A model generated the notes under the pieces. That model searched no databases. It was not told the DNA's origin and saw only the letters and a program-made list of their open reading frames with translations. Of a DNA stretch of 57,136 nt, positions 20,017-29,473 are shown piece by piece. Origin of the DNA: Lachnospiraceae bacterium (GTDB lineage Bacteria > Bacillota > Clostridia > Lachnospirales > Lachnospiraceae); contig JAFQCK010000011.1 in assembly GCA_017416465.1 (NCBI GenBank), forward strand, positions 1-57,136, given 5' to 3'. Made by a program: the position numbers and the translations under genes. Position 1 is the stretch's first letter. Each line of letters begins with the position of its first letter.

Positions 20017-20053
20017 ATATATTGAATATAAAAGATACGAATGGAGAATGAAA

Positions 20054-21307
20054 ATGGAAAAAAAGACTTTTGTTACTTTAGAACAGCTTAAGGAAATAGA
20101 TAAGACGTATAGTACACCTTATCATTTGTATGATGAAAAAGGAATTAGAGAAAATGCTTTAAGACTTAGAGATGCATTTTCTTGGAATAAAGGATTTAAG
20201 GAATATTTTGCAGTAAAAGCTACACCTAATCCTTTTATTTTGAAGATTTTACAGGAATGTGGTTGTGGTGTTGATTGTTCATCACTTACAGAGTTAATGA
20301 TGGCAGAAAAATTAGGTTTTAGAGGAAATGACATTATGTTTTCTTCTAATGATACACCGGTTGAGGATTTTGAACTTGCAAGCAAATTAGATGCTCAGAT
20401 TAATTTGGATGATATTACACATATTGAGTTCCTTGATGGTATTTGTGGAATACCTGAAACAATCTGTTGTAGATTTAATCCTGGTGGAGTCTTTAAAATC
20501 AGTAATTCAATTATGGATAATCCTGGTGATGCTAAATACGGATTTACAAAAGACCAGTTACTTGAAGGATATAAGAAGTTAAAAGAACTTGGAGCAAAGC
20601 GTTTTGGTATTCATGCATTTCTTGCTAGTAATACTGTGTCTAACGAATATTATCCAACTCTTGCAAAAATTTTATTTGAAACAGTAGTAGAGATAAAGGA
20701 AAAAACCGGAGTACAGATTTCATTTGTAAACTTATCGGGTGGTGTTGGTATTCCTTATACTCCTGACAAAGAGCCTAATGATATTTATGCAATTGGCGAA
20801 GGTGTTAGAAAGGCATATGAGGAAATCTTAGTTCCGGCAGGAATTGATGTTGATATTTATACTGAACTTGGAAGATATATGTTAGGACCATATGGTTGTC
20901 TTGTAACAAAGGCTATTCATGAGAAACATACACATAAGGAATATATTGGTGTTGATGCTTGTGCTTGTAATCTTATGAGACCTGCTATGTATGGTTCTTA
21001 TCATCATATAACAGTTATGGGCAAGGAAAATGAACCATGCGATTATAAATATGACGTAACAGGTTCTTTATGTGAGAATAACGATAAATTTGCAATCGAC
21101 AGAATGTTACCAAAGATTGAAAAGGGAGATTATCTCGTTATTCACGATACAGGTGCGCATGGATTTGCAATGGGATATAATTATAATGGAAAATTAAGGT
21201 CGGCAGAATTACTTCTTAAAGAGGACGGAAGCGTTCAGATGATTAGAAGAGCGGAGACACCGGCAGATTATTTTGCTACATTTGATTTCTGTGATATTTT
21301 GAAATAG
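20054..21307 (+). CDS. lysA: Diaminopimelate decarboxylase (LysA-type)
   Basis: A fold-III PLP decarboxylase of 417 residues; the last step of lysine synthesis, also controlling meso-DAP for the wall. YFAVKATPNP holds the PLP lysine, NLSGGVGIPY the phosphate loop, EKGDYLVIHDTGAHG and GSLCENNDKF the substrate and dimer-active-site Cys-Glu pair. Related decarboxylases (carboxynorspermidine, arginine) share the fold; the CENND and HDTGAH segments favour LysA. ATG 20054 has GGAGA six bases upstream; ATG 20048 is too close. The stop codon forms part of the left end of a 134-bp palindromic repeat. Confidence 0.88.
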   Translation: MEKKTFVTLEQLKEIDKTYSTPYHLYDEKGIRENALRLRDAFSWNKGFKEYFAVKATPNPFILKILQECGCGVDCSSLTELMMAEKLGFRGNDIMFSSNDTPVEDFELASKLDAQINLDDITHIEFLDGICGIPETICCRFNPGGVFKISNSIMDNPGDAKYGFTKDQLLEGYKKLKELGAKRFGIHAFLASNTVSNEYYPTLAKILFETVVEIKEKTGVQISFVNLSGGVGIPYTPDKEPNDIYAIGEGVRKAYEEILVPAGIDVDIYTELGRYMLGPYGCLVTKAIHEKHTHKEYIGVDACACNLMRPAMYGSYHHITVMGKENEPCDYKYDVTGSLCENNDKFAIDRMLPKIEKGDYLVIHDTGAHGFAMGYNYNGKLRSAELLLKEDGSVQMIRRAETPADYFATFDFCDILK

Positions 21308-21437
21308 TTCAGGGCTATGCAGTTTTTGTAAAACAGATTTTCATACTTGTATGAGAAAATCTGTTTTATGAAAGCTATATGGCGGATACGCCACAGCGAG
21401 GAAACACGTAGTGTTTTCGAGCTGAGCTCTGAACTAT
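21304..21437 (+). repeat. Palindromic repeat family, full copy (134 bp)
   Basis: The ends ATAGTTCAGGGCT (21304-21316) and AGCTCTGAACTAT (21425-21437) pair with one G-U. Inside are a long stem around AAAACAGATTTTCATA / AGAAAATCTGTTTT (about 21329-21367), a small GGCG/CGCC stem (21381-21392) and a GAAACAC/GTGTTTT stem. Other copies are at 30470, 32371 and 37575. It starts in the stop codon of lysA. Confidence 0.65.
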
Positions 21438-21555
21438 ACATATATTATAATAAAAAACTTTTGATTTATAGAATATAAACTATGAAGCAAAAGTTTTTTT
21501 GTTATAGATATTTATGAGTGTTTGGATTGAGATAGAAGTGTATTATATATAGGAA

Positions 21556-21585
21556 TAAAAAAAAGGCGAACACAATGTGTTCGCC
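21556..21585 (-). terminator. rpmB terminator
   Basis: On the minus strand a 9-bp stem GGCGAACAC/GTGTTCGCC (21577-21585 with 21565-21573) is followed by a run of T. Confidence 0.9.
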
Positions 21586-21603
21586 ATAATAATCAAGAAT
21601 AAA

Positions 21604-21789
21604 TTAAGCTCTTTCAACTAATCCTGACTTTAAGCAAGAAGTACATACGTACATTTTCTTAGCATTTCCATTAAGATTAACTTTTACAGACTTAACATTA
21701 GATTTCCAGATTTTGTTTGATCTTCTATGAGAGTGACTTACTGCGTTTCCGAAGTGTACACCTTTACTACAAATTTCACACTTTGCCAT
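21604..21789 (-). CDS. rpmB: 50S ribosomal protein L28
   Basis: A 61-residue ribosomal protein. MAKCEICSKG, then SHSHRRSNKIWKSN and KKMYVCTSCLKSG are typical of the zinc-type L28 with two CxxC pairs (Cys4/Cys7 and the C-terminal pair). The start is ATG 21789, with AGGAGGTGCGATATAAG upstream; the longer frame to 21834 is not the real start. It is divergent from the Asp23-fakA pair, the common Firmicute order. Confidence 0.97.
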   Translation of the reverse strand: MAKCEICSKGVHFGNAVSHSHRRSNKIWKSNVKSVKVNLNGNAKKMYVCTSCLKSGLVERA

Positions 21790-21845
21790 CTTATATCGCA
21801 CCTCCTTAAGTTTCATTTGGCATAATATCGCCAAGCACGATTGCT

Positions 21846-21874
21846 ATTTTAACAGATAATAATTAGTATTGCAA
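21846..21874 (-). promoter_or_regulatory. rpmB promoter
   Basis: Read on the minus strand: TTGCAA, a 17-base spacer, TAAAAT with a TGT extended -10, about 55 bases before the rpmB start. Confidence 0.7.
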
Positions 21875-22074
21875 GTATTTTTTACATTTTATGCTTTATT
21901 TTTTTGAAAAAGATGATATAATAACACCATAATGTTAAAGTAGGTCATTGCGTCTATTTAATATTTGTGCTATTAATGTATAAAAATATCATATAAATAA
22001 TTAATCTGAATTTATGTATAATAGTTCATAAATTAGAAATTAGGAAAATTATTTGTATGAGGAATGGAGGAATT

Positions 22075-22434
22075 ATGAAAGGTAAATTAGATTCCGAATT
22101 CGGAGATATCTATATTGATAATACTGTTATTGCTAAATGTGCAGGTAATGTGGCACTTGAGTGTTTTGGTATTGTTGGAATGGCAGCAGTTAGTGTGGCA
22201 GACGGTATTGTTAAGCTATTAAAACGTGAGAGCCTTGCAAAAGGAATAAATGTTGAAGTTGATGAGGATAATAATGTAACAATTAATTTTCATGTAATTG
22301 TTTCATATGGTGTTAGTATTTCGGCTGTTTCAGACAACCTTGTATCTAATGTTAAGTATCAGGTTGAGGAGATAACAGGTTTAAATGTTAAAAAAATAAA
22401 TATTTTTGTTGAAGGTGTCAGAGTAATTGACTAA
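22075..22434 (+). CDS. Asp23/Gls24 family envelope-stress protein (YloU-like)
   Basis: A 119-residue Asp23-fold protein (GDIYIDNTVIAKCAGNVALE, then VSISAVSDNLVSNVKYQVE and KINIFVEGVRVID). Asp23 proteins are small cytoplasmic, membrane-associated proteins linked to cell-envelope homeostasis. The pairing with fakA, divergent from rpmB, is the conserved yloU-yloV arrangement. ATG 22075 has GGAGG four bases upstream; ATG 22057 lacks a site. The next gene's ribosome site begins just after this stop codon. Confidence 0.9.
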   Translation: MKGKLDSEFGDIYIDNTVIAKCAGNVALECFGIVGMAAVSVADGIVKLLKRESLAKGINVEVDEDNNVTINFHVIVSYGVSISAVSDNLVSNVKYQVEEITGLNVKKINIFVEGVRVID

Positions 22435-22453
22435 CCTTAAGGAGGATAATATT

Positions 22454-24130
22454 GTGATTACAAATATTGATGCTAAGACTCTTCAGAAAATGTTTTTAGC
22501 AGGTGCTAAAAATCTTGAGGCAAAAAAAGAGTGGATAAATGAATTGAACGTATTTCCGGTTCCTGATGGAGATACTGGTACAAATATGACACTTACTATT
22601 ATGTCAGCAGCTAAAGAAGTTGGTGGAATCGAGAATCCTGATATGGTTAGCCTCGCTAAAGCTATTTCTTCGGGTTCACTAAGAGGTGCAAGAGGTAACT
22701 CAGGTGTTATTCTTTCACAGTTATTCAGAGGATTTACAAAAGAGATTAAAGAATTTGATACAATTGATGCAGTAGTACTTGCTAATGCTTGTGAAAGAGC
22801 AGTAGAAACAGCTTACAAAGCAGTTATGAAACCAAAAGAAGGAACAATTCTTACTGTTGCAAAAGGAATGGCAGACAGAGCAAGAGAAGTTGTTCTTGAG
22901 ACAGATGATTTAGAATATATGATTGATGAAATCATCAAACATGGTGATTATGTATTAAGTCAGACTCCTGAGATGTTACCTGTTCTTAAACAGGCTGGTG
23001 TAGTTGATTCCGGTGGACAGGGACTCATGGAAGTTATCAAAGGTGCGTATGATGCATTTTTAGGAAAAGAATTAGACCTTACAATAGTAGGAGCTAAAGC
23101 ACCTTCCGGTACAGTTACAGTTTCTGCTGACGATATAGATACAGCGGACATTAAGTTTGGATATTGTACAGAATTTATTATTATGCTTGAAAAAGAGTAT
23201 GATATGGATAAAGAGCTTGAATTTAAGGCTTATCTTGAGTCGATTGGTGATTCTATCGTAGTTGTTTCTGATGATGATATAGTTAAGGTTCATGTACATA
23301 CAAATGACCCTGGACTTGCTATTCAGAAAGCTCTTACATTTGGTTCACTTACTAAGATGAAGATTGATAATATGAGAGAAGAACATCAGGAAAGACTTAT
23401 TAAAGATGCTGAAAAGGTAGCAGCAGAGCAGAAAGCTAAAGAAGAGGAAGCAAAGAAGAATGAGCCTAGAAAAGAAGTTGGATTTATTGCAGTTTCAATT
23501 GGTGAGGGAATGAATGAAATCTTTGCAGGACTTGGAGTTGACCAGATTATTGAAGGCGGTCAGACAATGAACCCAAGTACAGAGGACGTGCTTAATGCTA
23601 TTGATAAGGTTAATGCTGATAATATTTTCGTTCTTCCTAATAATAAGAATATTATTCTTGCAGCTGAACAGGCTATGAAGCTTACAAAGGATAAGAATAT
23701 TATTGTTATTCCTTCTAAGACAGTTCCTCAGGGAATTACAGCTATAATTAATTATGTTCAGGATTTAGATGCTGAAGCTAACAAAGAGAATATGATAGCA
23801 GAGATGCTTAAGGTTAAGACAGGTTCTGTAACTTATGCAGTAAGAGATACAGTAATTGATGATAAAGAGATTAAAGAAAACGATATTATGGGTATCGGTG
23901 ATGCAGGAATCGTTTCGGTTGGAACAGATTTATTCAAGACAACAATTGATATGATTTCAAAACTTGTAGATGATGACTCAGAGATTATCAGTATCTATTA
24001 TGGTCAGGATGTAACAGAGGAAGATGCGCAGGCAGTGGCTGACAAGGTTGAAGAGTTATATGCTGATGTGGAAGTTGATGTAAATTATGGTGGACAGCCA
24101 ATTTACTATTATGTACTTTCTGTTGAGTAA
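22454..24130 (+). CDS. fakA: Fatty acid kinase FakA (DAK2 domain, YloV-like)
   Basis: FakA phosphorylates fatty acids presented by FakB (DegV family), feeding exogenous fatty acids into lipid synthesis. Residues 1 to ~200 are the DAK2/DhaL nucleotide-binding part, with NVFPVPDGDTGTNMTLTIM (metal-binding aspartates) and GARGNSGVILSQLFRGF. The middle has VKVHVHTNDPG and the C-terminal ~220 residues are the YloV-type FakB-binding domain (FVLPNNKNI, VPQGITAI). Length 558 fits. GTG 22454 is chosen for AAGGAGGA eight bases upstream; the TTG at 22427 overlaps the previous stop. No fakB in the window. Confidence 0.92.
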   Translation: MITNIDAKTLQKMFLAGAKNLEAKKEWINELNVFPVPDGDTGTNMTLTIMSAAKEVGGIENPDMVSLAKAISSGSLRGARGNSGVILSQLFRGFTKEIKEFDTIDAVVLANACERAVETAYKAVMKPKEGTILTVAKGMADRAREVVLETDDLEYMIDEIIKHGDYVLSQTPEMLPVLKQAGVVDSGGQGLMEVIKGAYDAFLGKELDLTIVGAKAPSGTVTVSADDIDTADIKFGYCTEFIIMLEKEYDMDKELEFKAYLESIGDSIVVVSDDDIVKVHVHTNDPGLAIQKALTFGSLTKMKIDNMREEHQERLIKDAEKVAAEQKAKEEEAKKNEPRKEVGFIAVSIGEGMNEIFAGLGVDQIIEGGQTMNPSTEDVLNAIDKVNADNIFVLPNNKNIILAAEQAMKLTKDKNIIVIPSKTVPQGITAIINYVQDLDAEANKENMIAEMLKVKTGSVTYAVRDTVIDDKEIKENDIMGIGDAGIVSVGTDLFKTTIDMISKLVDDDSEIISIYYGQDVTEEDAQAVADKVEELYADVEVDVNYGGQPIYYYVLSVE

Positions 24131-24166
24131 GATTATTAGTTAAAGTGTTTTTATAAGTTAATAAAG

Positions 24167-24214
24167 TGCTGTTTACATTTAAGATATAAAGTCTTAAGTG
24201 TGACAGCATTTTTT
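24167..24214 (+). terminator. Terminator after fakA
   Basis: A stem of 18 pairs with one bulged T and two G-U pairs (24167-24184 with 24192-24208), followed by six T. Confidence 0.8.
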
Positions 24215-24295
24215 GATGCTATCAATACTGTTATATTTTTTTAGTTATGATATAATAGTTTTCACAAGTTAGAAACACATAGAAATGAGGATATT

Positions 24296-26305
24296 ATGAA
24301 GGTTACAGCAATTAAGGGTGTTGGCGAAAAAACAGCTTTAGCATTAGCAAAACTTAATATAAATGAAGTAGAAGATGTTTTTTTGCATTTGCCTAGAAAT
24401 TATGATATTTATGAAAGACCTATTTTAATAAAAGAAATTGATAATAAAGCAGTTGTTTCTATAGAAGGTACTGTAATTAGAAGTCTTGAGATGAGTCATA
24501 TAAAAAATTTAACAGTTATTAGTACAACTATAAGAGATGAAGCCGGTGATACTATAAAAGTTAAATGGTTTAATATGCCATTTTTACGTAATACTGTTAA
24601 ATATTCAATGAAATTTATTTTCAGAGGAAGAATAAAAAGACTTAATAATTCAATTGTGATGGAACAGCCTGAGATACTAACTTTAGGAAAATATGATGAA
24701 AAAATAAATGAGATGCAACCGATTTATTCTCTAACTAAAGGTATATCCAATAATCTTATGATTAAGACTGTTAAAGAAGCACTTAAAATGTGTAATCATA
24801 AGGATTATATGCCTGATGATATGAGAGGAAAATATGATATTTGTGAGTACAAGTTTGCAATTAATAATATACATTTTCCGGCAGATTATGAGGCGCTGAA
24901 GCTTGCTAGAAAAAGATTAGCATTTGATGAATTTTTTGCGTTTATTTATAAGATGAATAAGTTAAAGGAAAAAGAGATAGCTATACCTAATCAGTATATT
25001 ATTAATAATTTCGAATTATCTGATAATATAATTAAGAATTTGGAATTTGAACTTACTAATTCGCAAAAAAGTGTATTGGAAGATATAAGAAATGATATTT
25101 CAGGAAATAAGGTTATGCAAAGGCTTATTCAGGGGGATGTAGGAAGTGGAAAGACGATAATTGCATTTTTATCTATGTTTGATATGGCCTATGCAGGACT
25201 TCAATCAGCACTAATGGTACCTACAGAGGTTTTGGCAAATCAGCATTATGAAAGTATTAATAAAATTATTGAGGATAATAATTTAGATATTTCAGTTGTA
25301 TTATTAACAGGTTCTATGACTGCAAAGCAAAAGAAGCTTGCATATGAAAAAATCGTAAATAAAGAAGCTTTAATTGTAATAGGAACACATGCTGTATTTC
25401 AGGAAAAGGTTGTTTACGATAAGTTGGCATTAGTTGTAATTGATGAACAACATAGATTTGGTGTGATGCAAAGGGCAACGCTAATGGAGAAAGGCTATAA
25501 CCCTCATGTGATAATTATGAGTGCAACGCCTATTCCAAGAACTTTGGCAATTATTTTATATGGAGAAATGGATATTTCGATTATAGATGAGTTACCTGCT
25601 AATCGTTTGCCTATAAAAAACTGTGTAGTTACAAAGGATTATCGACCAAAAGCGTATAAGTTTATTGAAAATCAGGTTAATCAGGGAAGGCAGGCATATG
25701 TAATATGTCCGATGATTGAAGAAAATGATATGCTTGAAGCAGAAAATGTTGTTGATTATGCAAATGTTTTACGTGAAAATTTACCAAGTAATATCAATGT
25801 TCAATATTTACATGGCAAAATGAGTGCAGAAGGGAAGAATGATTTATTAACTAAGTTTTACAATAATGAAATTCAAGTGTTGGTATCAACAACTGTAATT
25901 GAGGTTGGAATAAATGTGCCGAATGCGACAGTAATGATGGTTGAAAATGCTGAAAGATTTAGTCTTGCAAGTCTTCATCAGTTAAGAGGAAGGGTTGGAA
26001 GAGGAAATCATCAGTCTTACTGTGTATTTATAAGTGCTACAAATAGTGAAGAAAAGTTAAAAAGACTTGAGATATTAAATAAGTCAAACGATGGATTTTA
26101 TATTGCTTCGCAGGATTTAAAATTAAGAGGTCCGGGGGATTTCTTCGGAATAAGACAGAGTGGAGAAATGCAGTTTAATATTGCTGATATTTATACAGAC
26201 GCTGACTTGATTGAAAAGGCAAAAAAAGCTGTCGAAGAATTTATTAGTAAGGATTATGAATTTATTGACAAAAACATGAATAATGATATATTTATAATTG
26301 CATAA
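24296..26305 (+). CDS. recG: ATP-dependent DNA helicase RecG
   Basis: RecG remodels stalled forks and branch migrates Holliday junctions. The 669-residue protein has the wedge/OB domain in the first ~230 residues, Walker A GDVGSGKT, DEQH-box VVIDEQHRFG, motif III MSATPIPRT, and QLRGRVGRG (motif VI) followed by the helical hairpin/TRG region (DLKLRGPGDFFGIRQSG). Complete and of normal length. The upstream TGATATAAT (24248-24256) is a likely extended -10. SD GAGGATA lies before the ATG. Order rpmB/yloU/fakA/recG is conserved in Firmicutes. Confidence 0.97.
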   Translation: MKVTAIKGVGEKTALALAKLNINEVEDVFLHLPRNYDIYERPILIKEIDNKAVVSIEGTVIRSLEMSHIKNLTVISTTIRDEAGDTIKVKWFNMPFLRNTVKYSMKFIFRGRIKRLNNSIVMEQPEILTLGKYDEKINEMQPIYSLTKGISNNLMIKTVKEALKMCNHKDYMPDDMRGKYDICEYKFAINNIHFPADYEALKLARKRLAFDEFFAFIYKMNKLKEKEIAIPNQYIINNFELSDNIIKNLEFELTNSQKSVLEDIRNDISGNKVMQRLIQGDVGSGKTIIAFLSMFDMAYAGLQSALMVPTEVLANQHYESINKIIEDNNLDISVVLLTGSMTAKQKKLAYEKIVNKEALIVIGTHAVFQEKVVYDKLALVVIDEQHRFGVMQRATLMEKGYNPHVIIMSATPIPRTLAIILYGEMDISIIDELPANRLPIKNCVVTKDYRPKAYKFIENQVNQGRQAYVICPMIEENDMLEAENVVDYANVLRENLPSNINVQYLHGKMSAEGKNDLLTKFYNNEIQVLVSTTVIEVGINVPNATVMMVENAERFSLASLHQLRGRVGRGNHQSYCVFISATNSEEKLKRLEILNKSNDGFYIASQDLKLRGPGDFFGIRQSGEMQFNIADIYTDADLIEKAKKAVEEFISKDYEFIDKNMNNDIFIIA

Positions 26306-26366
26306 AAAATATTGAGCTTTAAGTTAAAGCGAAATTATATAAGGAAAGGAATACAAGGCTATTAAA

Positions 26367-27416
26367 ATGAATATTGTTGTATTATGTGCTGGAACAAGTA
26401 CTGAAAGAGAAGTATCAATAGTATCAGGAAAGATGGTGTGTGATGCGTTAAGAAGTAAAGGTCACAATGCAAGAGTTCTTGATATCTATTTTGGAACATA
26501 TAAAAAAGATGAAGTGAATGCTGATAATTTCTTTGATGGAGATTATAACCTTGAAAATGAAGTTGAATTAATAAAGAGTTATACGAGTGAAATTGAAGCT
26601 TGTAAAAATTCAGGAAAAGACTTTTTTGGAAAAGATGTTTTAAATATATGTAAATTATCAGATGTTGTATTTATGGCTTTACATGGTCAGAATGGTGAAG
26701 ATGGAAAGGTCCAGGCATCATTTGATTTATTAGGAATAAAGTATACAGGAACAGGTTATCTTGGAAGTGCTTTGGCTATGGATAAAGGTTTGGCAAAACA
26801 GTTATTTTTACAAGATAATGTTCCAACTCCATTTGGAATTAAATTTATCAAAGGCGAGGATAATAAGGTCTATTTTGATAAGTTTAATGAATCAGAAATA
26901 GGATTTCCTTGTGTAGTAAAACCATGTTGTGGTGGTTCAAGTATTGGTGTGTCAATTGCTAAAGATGATGATGAATTTTATAAGGCATTAGATGTTGCAT
27001 TTGCACTTGAAGATGAGATTTTGGTTGAAAAATATATAAAAGGAAGAGAATTTTCGGTAGGAATTATTGATGGAGAAGCACTTCCTATTATTGAAATAAT
27101 ACCGCTTGTAGGTTTTTATGACTATGAGAACAAATATAAACCTGGTATGACAAAGGATGTGTGTCCGGCAGAGATTTCAGATAAGGCTACTAAGTTAATG
27201 CAAAGTGAAGCTATTCATGCAAGTAAGGTACTTAAGCTTGAAAACTATTGTAGAATTGATTTTCTAATGGATGAAGAAGAAAATGTATATTGTTTAGAGG
27301 CTAATACACTTCCGGGAATGACACCGACAAGCTTACTTCCTCAAGAGGCAGCAGTTGTAGGGATTGATTTTCCGACTTTGTGTGAAACTCTTATTGAGAA
27401 ATCGCTTTCTAGATAA
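26367..27416 (+). CDS. ddl: D-alanine--D-alanine ligase
   Basis: An ATP-grasp enzyme making the D-Ala-D-Ala of peptidoglycan. The 349-residue protein has the N-terminal CAGTSTEREVSIVSG substrate loop, ALHGQNGEDG, the glycine-rich PCCGGSSIGVSI and C-terminal EANTLPGMTPTSLLPQEA, which holds Glu and Asn metal ligands and the omega-loop. It is followed after 43 bases by murF, whose product uses the dipeptide, so the two form a wall-precursor pair. SD GGAAAGGA. Confidence 0.95.
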   Translation: MNIVVLCAGTSTEREVSIVSGKMVCDALRSKGHNARVLDIYFGTYKKDEVNADNFFDGDYNLENEVELIKSYTSEIEACKNSGKDFFGKDVLNICKLSDVVFMALHGQNGEDGKVQASFDLLGIKYTGTGYLGSALAMDKGLAKQLFLQDNVPTPFGIKFIKGEDNKVYFDKFNESEIGFPCVVKPCCGGSSIGVSIAKDDDEFYKALDVAFALEDEILVEKYIKGREFSVGIIDGEALPIIEIIPLVGFYDYENKYKPGMTKDVCPAEISDKATKLMQSEAIHASKVLKLENYCRIDFLMDEEENVYCLEANTLPGMTPTSLLPQEAAVVGIDFPTLCETLIEKSLSR

Positions 27417-27459
27417 AAAATTTTTAGAACTATAAAATCGCTCAGAATTAAGGAGAATT

Positions 27460-28863
27460 ATGAAAAATTTAACTTTGATAAATATTGCAAAAGCATGTGA
27501 TGGAGAGCTGTTTTGTAATAATGATGAAATAGCAAATACAGAAGTTAGTTGTATTGTAACAGATAACAGAAAAGTTGAAAAAGGTGGAATGTTTGTTGCA
27601 ATTAAGGGAAACAGAGTCGATGGACATGATTTTATTGAATCAGCCTTTGATAGTGGTGCAATATGCGTAATGTCTGAAAAGAAACTTGATACTGATAAAC
27701 CATATATTTTGGTAGAAAGTTCTCTTGTTGCTGTAAAAAAGATTGCGGAATTTTATAGAGAAAATCTTGATATTAAGGTTGTAGGAATAACAGGAAGTGT
27801 TGGAAAAACAAGTACAAAAGAGATGATTTATTCGGTTCTTTCTGTTAAATATAATACATTAAAGACGGAAGGCAATTTTAATAATGAACTTGGTCTTCCA
27901 CTCACAGTATTTAGAATTAGAGATGAGCATGAAATTGCAGTTCTTGAGATGGGAATAAGTGATTTTGGTGAAATGTCAAGACTTTCTAAAATTGCAAAAC
28001 CGGATGTCGGTTTAATTACGAATATTGGTCCTTGTCATCTTGAAAATCTTAAAGACTTAAAAGGTGTATTGAAAGCTAAAACAGAGATGCTTGAATATAT
28101 AAAAGATGGTGGAAGTATTATATTAAATGGTAATGATAATGAACTTAAGAATACAGTTAAAAAGGAAGGTTTGAAATATGAATATTTTTATGTTGATGAG
28201 TGTAGTGATTCTGGGAAGTTGGTTTATGCTGATTTGGTAGAGAGTGTTGGCATCAAAGGAATCAAATGCAGACTTCATTATGGTGATGAAGAAATAGATG
28301 TATTTATACATATTCCTGGAAAACATATGCTTTATAATGCTCTTGCGGGGTTATGTGTCGGTAAAAAATTTGGATTAACTAATGAAGAAATTAAGACAGG
28401 CATTGAAAATGTTAGACCGGTTACAGGCAGAAATAATATTTTTGAAACGGATGATTTAACAGTTATTGATGATTGCTATAATGCAAATCCGGTTTCAATG
28501 AAAGCAAGTATAGATGTACTTGATTATGCTATCGGCAGAAAAGTAGCAATACTTGGTGATATGTTCGAGCTTGGGGCGAATGAAAATGAGCTTCATAAAG
28601 AGATTGGAAGTTACCTTGCTAAATCTAATACAGATGTTATTGTGTTATGTGGTAATCTTATGAAAAATGCCTATATTGAATTGATTGAAGGAAAAAATAA
28701 AGATTTATGTAAAGATAAGATTATTTATTATTTTGATAAAATCAGTGATTTTTATACTGAGCTCGACAGGATACTTAAGGAAGAAGATACGGTGCTTGTT
28801 AAGGCTTCACATGGAATGAATTTTGTGAAGATAATTGATATATTAAAAGAGATAAGTTTATAG
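27460..28863 (+). CDS. murF: UDP-N-acetylmuramoyl-tripeptide--D-alanyl-D-alanine ligase
   Basis: MurF adds D-Ala-D-Ala to UDP-MurNAc-tripeptide. The 467-residue protein has the Mur ATPase loop GITGSVGKTSTKEM, the metal-binding ITNIGPCHLENL, and the C-terminal EDTVLVKASHGM. It is complete. SD AAGGAGAA lies before the ATG. It ends the ddl-murF unit, which is closed by a terminator 25 bases downstream. Confidence 0.95.
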   Translation: MKNLTLINIAKACDGELFCNNDEIANTEVSCIVTDNRKVEKGGMFVAIKGNRVDGHDFIESAFDSGAICVMSEKKLDTDKPYILVESSLVAVKKIAEFYRENLDIKVVGITGSVGKTSTKEMIYSVLSVKYNTLKTEGNFNNELGLPLTVFRIRDEHEIAVLEMGISDFGEMSRLSKIAKPDVGLITNIGPCHLENLKDLKGVLKAKTEMLEYIKDGGSIILNGNDNELKNTVKKEGLKYEYFYVDECSDSGKLVYADLVESVGIKGIKCRLHYGDEEIDVFIHIPGKHMLYNALAGLCVGKKFGLTNEEIKTGIENVRPVTGRNNIFETDDLTVIDDCYNANPVSMKASIDVLDYAIGRKVAILGDMFELGANENELHKEIGSYLAKSNTDVIVLCGNLMKNAYIELIEGKNKDLCKDKIIYYFDKISDFYTELDRILKEEDTVLVKASHGMNFVKIIDILKEISL

Positions 28864-28888
28864 AACAGTTACGAATATGTAATGGATT

Positions 28889-28921
28889 AAGAGTCTTAGC
28901 AGTGATGTTAGGACTCTTTTT
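28889..28921 (+). terminator. Terminator after murF
   Basis: A 12-pair stem (28889-28900 with 28907-28918, two G-U pairs) followed by five T. Confidence 0.85.
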
Positions 28922-29098
28922 GTAGCAAAGTCCTGTAAGCGAAGTAATGCTTGCATTTGGCTTCATTTGCGGGGGGTAAGAACTTAGAAAAGTTTTGCTT
29001 TAAGATGTTCGTGTGCGAAATAGAGTAGGAATTAGTCTGCTCGATTTAATTTTAGGTTGCAACAATAATAAAATGTTAAAATAAGTGTCAAAATAATA
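28922..29098. other. Non-coding stretch between murF terminator and the ART-like gene promoter
   Basis: No open frame, ribosome site or matching repeat was found. A G run (GCGGGGGG near 28971) is unusual for this AT-rich window. It may be a decayed gene or insertion scar; nothing more can be claimed. Confidence 0.4.
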
Positions 29099-29127
29099 TT
29101 GACGGATTATGTAAATAATAGTATTAT
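29099..29127 (+). promoter_or_regulatory. sigma-A promoter upstream of the ART-like pair
   Basis: TTGACG, a 17-base spacer, TATTAT. A second, weaker promoter is downstream, so the pair may have two starts. Confidence 0.6.
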
Positions 29128-29213
29128 GATGTATAAGTAAAAGATGAAGGGGTGATAATTATTAGTTACTATTAGTTGTAAGGTGTTAGAAATTGTATAG
29201 AGCATTTATGTAT

Positions 29214-29243
29214 TTTACAAATTCTGCAAATAATTAGTATAAT
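29214..29243 (+). promoter_or_regulatory. Second promoter for the ART-like pair
   Basis: TTTACA, an 18-base spacer, TATAAT, about 50 bases before the ATG of the 59-residue gene. Confidence 0.55.
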
Positions 29244-29293
29244 AATTTGAATAATTTATAGGAGAGGAAGATTTTTGTGGAGGTGACAGTTTT

Positions 29294-29473
29294 ATGGGAA
29301 GATATCCTGATATAAGTAGAGAAGAATATATGGAAAGATTGGATAAGTATGCTTCTGAGATTAAGAATATTGACAAAAAAACTGCAATGGAAATATTGAT
29401 AAGAACCGGTGTCTTGGATTCTGATGGAAACCCAAAAGAACAAATCTGTACGGGTGGAATGCGTGAATATTAG
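29294..29473 (+). CDS. Small 59-residue protein upstream of ART-like gene
   Basis: Starts MGRYPDISREEYMERLDKYA and ends CTGGMREY. It is a short, soluble, mostly helical protein with no family I recognise. GGAGGTGA lies nine to ten bases before the ATG, a strong ribosome site. Its last 11 bases overlap the GTG proposed for the next gene, so translation should be coupled. The size and place, directly before an ADP-ribosyltransferase-like gene, resemble an antitoxin or partner; that role is inferred from position alone. Confidence 0.7.
   Translation: MGRYPDISREEYMERLDKYASEIKNIDKKTAMEILIRTGVLDSDGNPKEQICTGGMREY

Noticed and set aside
28922-29098. A CRISPR, riboswitch or small gene in the gap after murF
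   Set aside because: No repeats, no recognisable fold and no ribosome site with a frame.
29409-29462. Longer form of the ART-like protein from 29409
   Set aside because: It would overlap the 59-residue gene by 65 bases and has no ribosome site; GTG 29463 fits better.
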